A DNA stretch of 64,000 bases from Marinibacterium sp. (GTDB lineage: Bacteria; Pseudomonadota; Alphaproteobacteria; Rhodobacterales; Rhodobacteraceae). The stretch's first letter is position 1. The number at the start of each line of letters is the position of its first letter. Under the pieces are notes generated by a model, which was given only the letters and a program-made list of their open reading frames with translations, was not told where the DNA came from and made no database searches. Shown here piece after piece: positions 9,427 through 18,591 of this stretch. Location: NCBI GenBank assembly GCA_017643305.1, contig JAEPNQ010000006.1:1-64000 (forward strand). Direction: 5' to 3'. The position numbers and the translations under genes are program-made.

Positions 9427-9773
9427 GGTGTGTCCTTTCCGTTGTCGGTGTCTTCCCAGCACAAGAGAACGGTGTTGGTCAGTCGGCGATACATTTTTAG
9501 GTGAGTTTCAGTGCCAGGCCGTGCGCGGGCATCGATATGGGCATAGGCCGCATCAAGCTGGGCGCGATCACGAAAATGCATGACTGAAAAGTAGCGCTGC
9601 GTGCGGTTTTTGTCAGTGTCCATGGGCGTCGCCTCAACGCGGCGGCCCAAGGGTCCTGCACCCGCGATCATGCCTGCATTGCGCAGATCGTTTAGAAAAA
9701 TCTCGTAGTCCCGGGCGAATGTCGCAAAGTCTTCGCCGGGTTTGAGATCAAAACTGGACAGCATATTGATCAT
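9423..9773 (-). CDS. DUF6614-like small protein (EthD/NIPSNAP-like fold)
   Basis: A 116-residue cytosolic protein with a single ferredoxin-like domain by appearance: an EDFATFARDYEIFLNDLRNAG helix, then RYFSVMHFRDRAQLDAAYAHI, the layout of dimeric alpha-beta barrel proteins. DUF6614 is assigned from memory. It is locked into the operon by 4-nt ATGA overlaps at both ends, so it is very likely made in step with the oxidoreductase upstream. A role in quenching a reactive product or as an accessory subunit is possible; nothing in the sequence decides this. Confidence 0.65.
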   Translation of the reverse strand: MINMLSSFDLKPGEDFATFARDYEIFLNDLRNAGMIAGAGPLGRRVEATPMDTDKNRTQRYFSVMHFRDRAQLDAAYAHIDARARPGTETHLKMYRRLTNTVLLCWEDTDNGKDTP

Positions 9774-11731
9774 ATCTCGCTCGCCACCTTGAGGCCTTCC
9801 AGCACGGCCTCTTCAACCGTGCGTGGACAAAGTGCGTCACCAATGACGTGTACCTCGCCTGACCAATCTGCAAGCTCAGCCTCCAGTGTCGTGACCGACT
9901 GCGTTCCCAATGCGGTCACAAGGGTGTCGACCTCTTCGAGGATCACTGGCTCACCGCTCAGAGTGTGTTGGAAATAGGCATCTTGCGCGTCGGCACCATA
10001 AAGGCGCATGTGGGGAATGATCTCCACCCCCAGTTTGTGTACATCACCCAGCCAACTGTCGCGCGCATATTGTGGGATTGTTTGACCCGCTACCATGCCG
10101 TTGACGGCAAGGCGCACGTGGCATCCATCGCGGGCAAGCCGTTCGGCCAATCCCATACCCACCCAATCACACCGCCAATTTGCGATCACAGCGCGTGCGC
10201 CGACGTTGGCCTGATCTTCCAATACCTGCCAGGCGGAAACCACATGAGCCTCATCCGCGCCTTCGATTTCCGGTGTTTGGTTGATGCCTCCGGTGGCGAG
10301 GATCACCGTGTCAGGGGTTTCTTTGTTCACATCCTGGGCGGTAACAGGGGTGTTCAAATGCACCTTCACTCCGGCGCGCTGTACCTCGCGGGCAAGGTTG
10401 GTTGTCACGCCGCCGAACTCCGCCCGTCCGGGCAGAAGTTGCGCAAGATTGACTTGCCCTCCTAACTGTTCACCGGCCTCGCAGAGCGTCACATCATGCC
10501 CGCGTTCAGCGGCCACCGCAGCGGCTTTCAACCCTGCTGGACCGCCGCCCACGACCATCACTTTGCACGGTGCTTTGACACGAACGCGCGTGCCATAGGT
10601 CAATTCGCGCCCGGTTTCGGGATGCTGAATGCAAGAGATAGAACAGGCGTTCAGCATGTGACCGATGCATGCCTGATTGCAGGCAACGCAAGCGCGGATG
10701 TCGTCCAACTGTCCGGCCTGCGCCTTGCGCGGCATCTTTGGGTCGGAGATCAGGGCGCGGGTCATCCCGCACATATCGGCAGCGCCCCGCGCCAGTGTCT
10801 GCTCTGCGATCTGTGGCTGGTTGATGCGCCCCGCGACAAAAATGGGCTTGCTGACCACGCCTCGGATCGCGGCAGACAGCGGCGTGGTATACCCTGCGTC
10901 AAACCGCATGGAGGGCACGATATGGGTAGACCCGGCGAGCCCCGCCGAGGTGCCCGCAGTCACGTTCAGATAATCTAGGTCAGCGTTCGCGCCGATGGCC
11001 TGCGCTATTTGCAGCATTTCATAAGCTTCAACACCATCGTGGTCTTTTTCTTCGCCAGACAGGCGAATGCCGACCACCATTTCTGCCCCTCCTCCGCGCC
11101 GAATGGCGGCAATCACTTCGTGGATGATCCGCATCCTGTTCTCATACGTGCCTCCATATGCATCGGTGCGCAGGTTCACCCGCGGGTTCAGAAATTGACC
11201 CAGTAGGTAGCCATGCGACGCGACAATCTCGACCCCATCCAATCCTGCGGCACGGATGTTTTCCGCAGATGTCTCAAACCCTTTGACGACCTCTGCGATC
11301 ATTTCAACGGACATCTCACGCGTCATGATGTGAAAGCGTTCGTTTGGCACGGCAGACGGTGCATAGGCCACCGCGTGCGATCCATCTGCGGCCATGGTCA
11401 TCTCGCGTCCCGGATGGCTGAGCTGCGCGAAAACCTTGCAGCCTTCGTCGTGGCAGGTTTGCGTTAACCTGGCATACCCCGGCACGCAGGCTGGGTCATA
11501 CGCGCGGATTGCGGGTCGGCCGCTGTTGCCTGACGGATGGACGCGCGCGGCCTCGATGATGGTGAGCGCTGCCCCACCTTTGGCCTTAGCCGCATGGTAG
11601 GCAATCATCGCATCTGAGACTTTGCCATCCTCCAACATGACCGCCATGTGGCCAGTGGAAAAGATACGGTTGCGCAGTGTTAGCCCGCGTATCTGCAAAG
11701 CAGACAAGAGATGTGTCAGCCCACTGGCCAT
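9770..11731 (-). CDS. FMN/4Fe-4S/FAD oxidoreductase, DgcA or stachydrine-demethylase-like
   Basis: A 653-residue member of the 2,4-dienoyl-CoA reductase/trimethylamine dehydrogenase superfamily. Residues 1-335 are an Old-Yellow-Enzyme TIM barrel, a 4Fe-4S site is built from Cys348, Cys351, Cys355 and a later Cys (363 or 367), and a Rossmann FAD domain starts at VMVVGGGPAG (391-400). At the position of the flavin-linking Cys of trimethylamine dehydrogenase there is His28 (STGHM), so FMN should be non-covalent here, unlike in the three upstream genes. The relatives I recall demethylate secondary and tertiary amines such as dimethylglycine or N-methylproline. The start at 11731 follows the small upstream gene by 4 nt; the longer frame to 11911 would overrun that gene. 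Confidence 0.8.
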   Translation of the reverse strand: MASGLTHLLSALQIRGLTLRNRIFSTGHMAVMLEDGKVSDAMIAYHAAKAKGGAALTIIEAARVHPSGNSGRPAIRAYDPACVPGYARLTQTCHDEGCKVFAQLSHPGREMTMAADGSHAVAYAPSAVPNERFHIMTREMSVEMIAEVVKGFETSAENIRAAGLDGVEIVASHGYLLGQFLNPRVNLRTDAYGGTYENRMRIIHEVIAAIRRGGGAEMVVGIRLSGEEKDHDGVEAYEMLQIAQAIGANADLDYLNVTAGTSAGLAGSTHIVPSMRFDAGYTTPLSAAIRGVVSKPIFVAGRINQPQIAEQTLARGAADMCGMTRALISDPKMPRKAQAGQLDDIRACVACNQACIGHMLNACSISCIQHPETGRELTYGTRVRVKAPCKVMVVGGGPAGLKAAAVAAERGHDVTLCEAGEQLGGQVNLAQLLPGRAEFGGVTTNLAREVQRAGVKVHLNTPVTAQDVNKETPDTVILATGGINQTPEIEGADEAHVVSAWQVLEDQANVGARAVIANWRCDWVGMGLAERLARDGCHVRLAVNGMVAGQTIPQYARDSWLGDVHKLGVEIIPHMRLYGADAQDAYFQHTLSGEPVILEEVDTLVTALGTQSVTTLEAELADWSGEVHVIGDALCPRTVEEAVLEGLKVASEI

Positions 11732-11735
11732 GTGG

Positions 11736-11933
11736 TCAATCCGCGTCCGCTTTGGGTGCGCTGAGCGCTTTGCGCAGTCGCGACAAGTCTTTCTTGTGCG
11801 CGCTGCAACTGTCGCAGGCGGGGGCTTCGGTCTGGGTTGCCTGTCGGGACCGACCAACATCTCCATAGGCGTATACAGCAATCGCACTCGTGATCCCGAT
11901 TGCTGCCACACCCATGATCCCCCATGCCCGCAT
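11736..11933 (-). CDS. Small membrane protein with CxxC motif
   Basis: A 65-residue protein (66 if the GTG at 11936 is used) that fills the space between two large dehydrogenase genes. Residues 1-25 (MRAWGIMGVAAIGITSAIAV) form one membrane span or an uncleaved signal anchor. The rest is hydrophilic, with APACDSCSAHKKDL giving a Cys-x-x-Cys pair and a charged C-terminal helix. The upstream stop (TGA) ends 4 nt before this ATG and the downstream ATG begins 4 nt after this stop, which is strong evidence of a translated gene. It could anchor the soluble dehydrogenases to the membrane or pass electrons or metal; no family recognised. Confidence 0.6.
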   Translation of the reverse strand: MRAWGIMGVAAIGITSAIAVYAYGDVGRSRQATQTEAPACDSCSAHKKDLSRLRKALSAPKADAD

Positions 11934-11937
11934 CACA

Positions 11938-14493
11938 TCAGGCTGTGCCAGTTTTCAGAAAGTGACGCAGGGGGGCCGTACAGTCAGAATCATTCGCCCC
12001 CTGGCGGTTCAGGAAGTCAACGGCGGCAACTTCGTGCGCCGTAGCGATCCTGAGACCCGGCAAATCCTCAGTGGGGGCCATCGCCTCAAGCTTTTCAAAG
12101 GCGTCAATGTAACAGGGATACGTCTCGCGCATCTCATCCATCAACGTCCGCCAATCATCGCTTTCCTTGGCTGCTTGCGCCTTGCCCGATGCGTGCAGTT
12201 CGTCAACACTGCGCGGCGTCAGGCCATACTTTTCAATCAAGGGTCGCATCGCATCGGCTGTGTACGCCTCTACCCGTGCCAGCATATCAAAGACATCTCG
12301 CTGCTCTGGTGCAGCCAGCCTTCTGGCCACTCCCGCGAAATACGCCTCTCCTTCGATCTCTTCCTCATAATACAACAGGAGCGTTTCGAGATACTCCTCA
12401 GACGGTTTACTTTGCACCGAGCCGATGGCAGTGGCACCGACATCCACGCGGTCGTGGATCAGCGGCTGGTCGATATCGACATTTTCTTCAAGCTGTCGGG
12501 CATACCGGTGGCCTGCATAGGTCGCGGCGGCGACAATTGCGGGCGCTTCGCAATCGCCAATGCGCGTTAGTGTGAAGGGAAGGCTGTCCTTATCTCCTCC
12601 CGCCATCGCGATCAGTTCATGGTAGAGAGCATCGTTAGGCGCGCGCTGTGTCACCATCACGACCGACGCAAAGGGCAGTTGCTTTTGTACGCCCGAGAAC
12701 TGACAGGTCAGGGTCGCCGCTTCGCCATCAAAAGACGTCAAGGCCTGCGCGAGTTCAATACCAATCCCAAGCTTCATCAAGTGCGTGCGAACGCGCCAGC
12801 GTTCCGATGTCTTGCCAGCCCATTCAGAAACGACCTCATCAGGTGTGCAGAGTGTGACATCAATGCCTGCGGCCTTGATCTTTTCCGCAATCACCCCGCC
12901 CATGTAGTAACCGTCTTCGTCGTAGACGAGCGTAGGACCACAGGGCAATGTGCCATCCATGATGTCATCGGGCGTCAGGATTTCGGGGCTGCTCCCGTCA
13001 GCAACAACACCCACATAGGTTTCCCCATCAAAGCGGTCCTTGCGCCACGTGGCCCCGGTGGCCAGCGCTACATGATCCGCGCCAAACTCCATCACATCCT
13101 TCGCCGTCAGCGGGCTTTCGAGATAAACGGCGACATTCGTCATCTTGTTAAACTGCTGTGCCCGGTAATCGCGCACGCGGATGTATTCGCTCATCCCGGG
13201 CAAGGCGGCTTCCCGTGGCAATCGCCCGCCAAGCTCGCTGCCTGCATCAGCAAGCGTGACACTGTAGCCGCGTCTGCCCAAGGCGCGCGTTGCTTCCAGC
13301 CCGGCGGGGCCCGCGCCCACGACCAAGATTGAAGCATCAGACCGCTTTGCGTTCATCTCTTCGGGATGCCAGCCCTTGCGCCATTCCTCCCCCATGCTAG
13401 GGTTCTGAGTGCAGCGTATGGCGACACCCATGGTGTCACCCGCATAGCAGACGTTGCAGCCGATGCATTCGCGAATATCCTCAAACCGGCCTTCCTCAAC
13501 TTTCTTGGGCAGGAAGGGGTCCGCAATAGAGGGACGCGCGGCCCCGATCATGTCGGTAATGCCACGTCTGATATGGCTGACCATTGTATCGGGAGAGGTA
13601 AACCGACCAACAGTGACAACGGGCTTGGACGTCTGGCTTTTGATGAAATCCATATAGGGTTCTAGCGGTGCTTCCTTGACAAATCGCGATACACCCATCT
13701 CGATCCCGTAGTCCGCTATGTTGATATCCCAAAGGTCAGGCAGATCGGCCAGCATGGCAAACATATCGCGGCGTTCACCGTGAATGGGCACGCCGTCTTC
13801 ACCGATTTCTTCGTCGGCTGCGAAGCGCACTGCAACGCCACAACGGTCACCCACCGCGTCCTTGGTTTCTTCGATCAACTCGCGCACCAGCCGCACGCGG
13901 TTTTCCAGACAGCCGCCGTATTCATCGGATCGGGTGTTGATCGTTGGGCTCAGGAAATTTGAGAGCAGATAGGTGTGCGTCGCATAGACATAGACAATGT
14001 CAAAGCCAGCGTCCCGAGCCCGCAATGCGGCCTTGCGGTGCCAACGCCGCAGGTTGCGGATGTCGGTCTTGTCCATCGCACGGGTCTGGAACGGATGGCC
14101 TACAGCGTTCGGCATGGATGATAAATCCATCGCCACTTCGCGTGTCATCATGTTGCCGCTACGCGCACCGCCATACCACAGCTCTGCGCCCGCAAGCGCG
14201 CCATGGGCGTGAACCTTCTCGGTCATCAGGGCATGCGCGCGGATATCGCTGTCGTCCCAGAGCGAAGCAGAGGCGTGGGTCAAATCATCCGATGACGGGT
14301 GGATGGAATTATATTCCGTACACACAACACCCCATCCCCCTTCGGCTTTCGTTCCGCGCATCTCGGCCAGCATGCGGGGGCGCAGATAACCCATGCCGGT
14401 ACAATGCGGCACCTGATAGAACCGGTTCTTGGCGGTGACAGGGCCGATCTGCAAAGGCTCGAACAGGATATCGTAGCGGGGATCTCTGGACAT
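11938..14493 (-). CDS. TMADH/HADH-type amine dehydrogenase with fused four-helix domain
   Basis: An 851-residue flavoprotein. The first ~690 residues follow trimethylamine dehydrogenase closely: RFYQVPHC with Cys31 (the 6-S-cysteinyl-FMN Cys), Tyr170/His173, 4Fe-4S ligands Cys343, Cys346, Cys349 and Cys361, and an ADP/FAD-binding region from about residue 390. The substrate cage differs: Tyr61 is kept, but TMADH Trp264 is replaced by Tyr262 and Trp355 by Asp353. Residues 698-851 are an extra domain not found in TMADH, with four amphipathic helices and Glu/His-rich motifs (EEEIEGEAYF, LARVEAYTADAM, TAHEVAAVDF) that look ferritin-like. The start follows the upstream stop by 13 nt. Confidence 0.85.
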   Translation of the reverse strand: MSRDPRYDILFEPLQIGPVTAKNRFYQVPHCTGMGYLRPRMLAEMRGTKAEGGWGVVCTEYNSIHPSSDDLTHASASLWDDSDIRAHALMTEKVHAHGALAGAELWYGGARSGNMMTREVAMDLSSMPNAVGHPFQTRAMDKTDIRNLRRWHRKAALRARDAGFDIVYVYATHTYLLSNFLSPTINTRSDEYGGCLENRVRLVRELIEETKDAVGDRCGVAVRFAADEEIGEDGVPIHGERRDMFAMLADLPDLWDINIADYGIEMGVSRFVKEAPLEPYMDFIKSQTSKPVVTVGRFTSPDTMVSHIRRGITDMIGAARPSIADPFLPKKVEEGRFEDIRECIGCNVCYAGDTMGVAIRCTQNPSMGEEWRKGWHPEEMNAKRSDASILVVGAGPAGLEATRALGRRGYSVTLADAGSELGGRLPREAALPGMSEYIRVRDYRAQQFNKMTNVAVYLESPLTAKDVMEFGADHVALATGATWRKDRFDGETYVGVVADGSSPEILTPDDIMDGTLPCGPTLVYDEDGYYMGGVIAEKIKAAGIDVTLCTPDEVVSEWAGKTSERWRVRTHLMKLGIGIELAQALTSFDGEAATLTCQFSGVQKQLPFASVVMVTQRAPNDALYHELIAMAGGDKDSLPFTLTRIGDCEAPAIVAAATYAGHRYARQLEENVDIDQPLIHDRVDVGATAIGSVQSKPSEEYLETLLLYYEEEIEGEAYFAGVARRLAAPEQRDVFDMLARVEAYTADAMRPLIEKYGLTPRSVDELHASGKAQAAKESDDWRTLMDEMRETYPCYIDAFEKLEAMAPTEDLPGLRIATAHEVAAVDFLNRQGANDSDCTAPLRHFLKTGTA

Positions 14494-14506
14494 CGCTCGG
14501 GCTCCG

Positions 14507-16537
14507 TTAGTCTGAGGACAAGTTGATCAATTCACGGCGAAAAGGGACGTTGCCGGGGTCAGGCTCACCAAGCCCGCGGGCGTAGAGGTGGCCGCCGTAT
14601 ACAGCCGCGGCGATGGTCGAGGGGCCAAGCGCGTCGCCGATGCGGATCAGCTTTGGGCGCGCCTGCCAAAGGTCATCGATCGGGGTCCGCATCGTGACCA
14701 GGATGACGCTCCTACAGTCGAGCGTTTGCGTGGCGTCGGTATAGATACAAGAGACGTCCGCTGCACCGGGCCGAATTGAGGTGATGTTATGGGAGGTCAC
14801 AATCTGCACGCCAATGTCCATCAGTTGCTTCTGGATGGCGTGTTGATCAAGCGTGTTATGGGTCCAACTGGAAACCTCTGCGGCGGGGGTGACCAGCGTC
14901 ACATCACACCCGTCGCGGCGCAGCTTTTCGGCGATGGCACCGCCCATGTAAAAATGATCATCATCGAACAGGACCACCGGCCCCTCCGGTACAGTGCCAC
15001 ACATGATGTCATCTGGGGTAAGCACGACCGCGTCTGGGGCAATGTTGATGCCAAGCTGGTTTTGCCGCCCAATCCCGTCAGTCGTCCAGCGTGATCCCGT
15101 TGCAATCGCGATATGATCCGCATCAAACTCATCCAGCGCCTCTGGCGTCATCGGGCTTTCGAGATAAAGATCGACGTTTGCCATCTGGCTGATCTGGTAA
15201 GTCCGGTAATCCACAACCCGTCCCCATTCCCCGAGGCCGGGCAGACGCCGTTCACGGGCGACGCGCCCGCCTGCCTCGCTTTCCCTGTCAGCGATCGTTA
15301 CTTTGTACCCGCGCTGCCCCAACGCGCGCGCGGCTTCCAGACCTGCGGGCCCGGCTCCAACGATCAGCACACTTTCGTCGGCTGATTTCGGCGCTATCCG
15401 CTCCGGGTGCCAGCCGCGGCGCCATTCCTCGCCCGTCGTGGGGTTCTGGGTGCAGCGTATGGGGACAAAATTGTTGTCGCCTGACACGCAGATGTTGCAG
15501 CCGATACATTCGCGGATGTCTTCTATGCGTCCTTCTTCGATCTTTTTGGGCAAAAATGGATCTGCGATAGAGGGTCTTGCGGCTCCGATCATGTCGAGCC
15601 GCCCTTTGTTAATCAGCGACACCATCGCATCGGGCGAGGTGTAGCGGCCTACACCTACGACCGGCTTGGTTGTGACTTCTTTGACGAAGGCGACGTAGTC
15701 ATCCTGAAATCCCGATTGCTTGAACCGCGAAGTCGCGCTGTCGTTTTCCCAGGAGCTGATGTTCACGTCCCACAGGTCGGGTTCTTCGGCCAGCATTTCG
15801 ATCAGGTCGCGCCCTTCGCCAGCGCTGGTAAAACCGGCGTCACCCATCAATTCATCCACGGCAAAGCGTAGAGCAACGCCGCAGGTATCGCCCACGGCGT
15901 CCTTGGTATCCGCCAAAATCTCGCGCAGCAGACGGGCGCGGTTTTCCAAGCTGCCACCGTATGCGTCCGAACGGCGGTTGCGGTAGGGAGACAGGAAGTG
16001 TGAGATCGTGGAAAGCTGATGCCCAGCATAGACGTACACGATGTCGAACCCCGCCTGCTTGGCGCGCAGGGCGGCATCTCGGTGCCATCTGCGCAGGGCG
16101 CGGATGTCGGACAGGTCCATCGCCCGGGCCTGCACCGGATCGTGCAAAGCGACGGGCAAATGAGAGGGAGCCAGCGGTACGTCGCGGCTATAGCGGTTGG
16201 CCGTGATCTGACCGCCGTGGTTAATCTCGGCCCCCGCGAGGCTGCCAAATTCGTGGATGCCGTCGCACATCTTCGCCAGCACGGGGATGTCATCATCGTT
16301 CCACAGCCGCCCGCCAGCCCAAGGGGAATGATCCGCCGAAGGATGAATCTCGATCTCTTCCGTACAGATAACCGCCCAGCCTCCTTCGGCTTTTGTGCGG
16401 CGCATTTCGGCCATAGATGACGGAAAGCTGCGGCCCATGCCGTTGCAGTGTGGCACCTGATAGAACCGGTTTTTCGCGGTGACAGGACCAATTTTTACCG
16501 GCTCAAAAAGAATGTCATATCGGGGGTCTCGGGTCAT
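14507..16537 (-). CDS. TMADH/histamine dehydrogenase-type amine dehydrogenase
   Basis: A 676-residue paralogue of its two neighbours. It has Cys31 in RFYQVPHC for covalent FMN, Cys344/347/350 plus a later Cys for 4Fe-4S, and an FAD/ADP domain beginning at ESVLIVGAGPAGLEAARALG. In the active site TMADH Tyr60 becomes Glu61, Trp264 is kept (Trp263), Asp267 is kept (Asp266) and Trp355 becomes Asp354. From memory, histamine dehydrogenase has Gln, Trp and Asp at the three cage positions, so this enzyme resembles it more than TMADH. The start at 16537 lies 2 nt after the upstream stop (TGAGCATG). Electrons would normally go to an ETF, but no etf genes are in the window. Confidence 0.87.
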   Translation of the reverse strand: MTRDPRYDILFEPVKIGPVTAKNRFYQVPHCNGMGRSFPSSMAEMRRTKAEGGWAVICTEEIEIHPSADHSPWAGGRLWNDDDIPVLAKMCDGIHEFGSLAGAEINHGGQITANRYSRDVPLAPSHLPVALHDPVQARAMDLSDIRALRRWHRDAALRAKQAGFDIVYVYAGHQLSTISHFLSPYRNRRSDAYGGSLENRARLLREILADTKDAVGDTCGVALRFAVDELMGDAGFTSAGEGRDLIEMLAEEPDLWDVNISSWENDSATSRFKQSGFQDDYVAFVKEVTTKPVVGVGRYTSPDAMVSLINKGRLDMIGAARPSIADPFLPKKIEEGRIEDIRECIGCNICVSGDNNFVPIRCTQNPTTGEEWRRGWHPERIAPKSADESVLIVGAGPAGLEAARALGQRGYKVTIADRESEAGGRVARERRLPGLGEWGRVVDYRTYQISQMANVDLYLESPMTPEALDEFDADHIAIATGSRWTTDGIGRQNQLGINIAPDAVVLTPDDIMCGTVPEGPVVLFDDDHFYMGGAIAEKLRRDGCDVTLVTPAAEVSSWTHNTLDQHAIQKQLMDIGVQIVTSHNITSIRPGAADVSCIYTDATQTLDCRSVILVTMRTPIDDLWQARPKLIRIGDALGPSTIAAAVYGGHLYARGLGEPDPGNVPFRRELINLSSD

Positions 16538-16539
16538 GC

Positions 16540-18591
16540 TCAATCCACTGCCAACAGGGGGAGCTCGCGTTTGAAAGGCACACCTTGCGGCGCCGGCTCG
16601 CCAAATTCGCGCGCGAATTTGTGACCGCTGTAGATGGCAGCGGCGATGGTGCCCGGCGCAAGGCAATCGCCGACGCGAGTGAGTGATTTCCATGGGCCGC
16701 CAAGCGCCGTTAGGTCGGCGTAGAGCGTGTCGGACGCTTCGCGCATTGTAACGGGAATGAATGTACCGCACGGAATATCCCGGGTGCTACCCGTGTAAAT
16801 GCAGGCCAAATCGATGCTGTCTGCGCGCACCTCACTGATATTGTGCAATGGGATGATGGTCACATCCATTTCGATCAAACGCGTCTGAATGCGCGCCTGC
16901 TCCATCGTTTTGTGGGTCCAGTGCGATACGTCTGCAGCAGGCGTCACATAGGTCACGTCATGGCCCGCGGCGCGTAGTTTCTCGGCCAGCGCACCGGCCA
17001 TGTAATAGTGATCGTCATCGAAGATCACCACAGGTCCTTTAGGCATTTGGCCTGCCATGATAGCATCCGGCGTCAACACGTGGACATCGTCGGCAATGGC
17101 AATCGGACGACGGTTTTGCCGACCCACACCGGTTGCAGACCATCGTGATCCTGTGGCGACGACCACATGATCAGGTTCGAATTCTGCAACCTGTTCTGCG
17201 CTCAGATCGCTTTGCAGATAAAGGTTCAAGTTGGGCATCTGGCTGATCTGATAGCTACGGTAGTCGACCACGCGTTTCCACGCTGCCAGACCGGGTAAAG
17301 CGGCTTCGTGCAGCACACGGCCCCCAACAGCGTCGCCAGCCTCGGCCAGGGTCACCTGGTGCCCACGCTGACCCAGTGCGCGAGCGGCCTCCAACCCGGC
17401 GGGCCCTGCACCAACAATCAACACACTATCGTCGTTTGATTTTTGGGGGATGTATTCAGGATGCCAGCCGCGCCGCCATTCTTCGCCCATGGTGGGGTTC
17501 TGGGTGCACCGCATGGGATGAGACAGAAAATCGCCCGTTACGCAGATGTTGCAGCCAATGCACTCGCGGATATCTTCTATTCGGCCTTCTTCGACCTTCT
17601 TTGGCAGGAAAGGATCAGCGATAGAGGGCCGCGCCGCGCCTATAAGGTCAAGCACCCCTTTGTTGACCAGCGACACCATTGTATCGGGCGAGGTGAACCG
17701 GCCCACGCCCACAACCGGTTTGGTCGTCACGCCTTTGACGAAAGAGATATAGTCGGTTTGGTACCCTTCTTCGGAAAACCGCGACGTCTGGCTATCGTTT
17801 TCCCAACCGCTAACATTTACGTCCCAAAGGTCAGGCAGTTCGGCGAGCATCTCAACGATTTCGCGGCCCTCTTGGCCCGCGGATAGCCCGTCGGCACCTT
17901 CCATCTCGTCCACGGCCAAGCGAACTGCAATAGCTGTGGTGTCCCCGATGGCTTCTTTGGTTTCCATCAAGACCTCCCGCATCAGTCGGACACGGTTCTC
18001 CAGACTGCCACCATATTCGTCCGTCCGGTCATTCCGGCTAGGCGATAGGAAATGCATGAGCGTGGTCATGTCATGCCCAGCGTACACATACACGATATCG
18101 AACCCGGCTTTTTTCGCACGGACCGCAGCATCAACGTGCATCTTGCGGAACGCCCTGATATCGGCTTTGTCCATCGCACGGGACTGCACTGGATCAAGAA
18201 CATCAACGGGGCGCGCGGTGGGCCCCATCGGGATTTCTCGGCTATAGTTGTTAGATACTTCCATGCCCAGATGCGCAGGTTCAATCCCTGCGAGCGCACC
18301 GTGGGCATGCACCTTTTCCACCATTCTGGCCAACGCGGGAATGTCGCTGTCATCCCATAGTCGCGCCTCGATCACGCCACCCAACTCGGAGGTGTGTGAA
18401 ATCTCGCATTCCTCGGTGTTGACGACCCCCCAACCGCCCTCTGCTTTGATCCCGCGCATCTCCGCCATGGAGGACGGATATCGATGTCCCATCCCGTTGC
18501 AATGTGGCACCTGATAGAAACGATTGGGTGCTGTCACCGGGCCAATTTTCACCGGTTCAAAGAGCACGTCATAACGGGGGTTTCTGTTCAT
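16540..18591 (-). CDS. TMADH/histamine dehydrogenase-type amine dehydrogenase
   Basis: A 683-residue protein, the first of three tandem paralogues and very close to the second. Cys31 is the flavin-linking residue; Cys344/347/350 begin the 4Fe-4S set; the FAD domain starts at DSVLIVGAGPAGLEAARALG. The substrate cage reads Glu61, Trp263, Asp266 and Asp354. The catalytic Tyr170 and His173 of TMADH are present. The ATG at 18591 overlaps the regulator stop by ATGA, and the longer frame to 18720 lies wholly inside the regulator gene. Expected reaction: oxidative deamination of a primary amine or diamine to an aldehyde, in the cytoplasm; substrate unproven. Confidence 0.87.
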   Translation of the reverse strand: MNRNPRYDVLFEPVKIGPVTAPNRFYQVPHCNGMGHRYPSSMAEMRGIKAEGGWGVVNTEECEISHTSELGGVIEARLWDDSDIPALARMVEKVHAHGALAGIEPAHLGMEVSNNYSREIPMGPTARPVDVLDPVQSRAMDKADIRAFRKMHVDAAVRAKKAGFDIVYVYAGHDMTTLMHFLSPSRNDRTDEYGGSLENRVRLMREVLMETKEAIGDTTAIAVRLAVDEMEGADGLSAGQEGREIVEMLAELPDLWDVNVSGWENDSQTSRFSEEGYQTDYISFVKGVTTKPVVGVGRFTSPDTMVSLVNKGVLDLIGAARPSIADPFLPKKVEEGRIEDIRECIGCNICVTGDFLSHPMRCTQNPTMGEEWRRGWHPEYIPQKSNDDSVLIVGAGPAGLEAARALGQRGHQVTLAEAGDAVGGRVLHEAALPGLAAWKRVVDYRSYQISQMPNLNLYLQSDLSAEQVAEFEPDHVVVATGSRWSATGVGRQNRRPIAIADDVHVLTPDAIMAGQMPKGPVVIFDDDHYYMAGALAEKLRAAGHDVTYVTPAADVSHWTHKTMEQARIQTRLIEMDVTIIPLHNISEVRADSIDLACIYTGSTRDIPCGTFIPVTMREASDTLYADLTALGGPWKSLTRVGDCLAPGTIAAAIYSGHKFAREFGEPAPQGVPFKRELPLLAVD

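Noticed and set aside
11732-11911. 60-residue N-terminal extension of the FMN oxidoreductase
   Set aside because: It is Pro/Arg-rich and not family-like, and it overlaps the better-supported small CxxC gene.
16538-16771. 78-residue N-terminal extension of the second dehydrogenase
   Set aside because: It lies entirely inside the upstream dehydrogenase gene; MTRDPRYDILFEP at 16537 is the family start.
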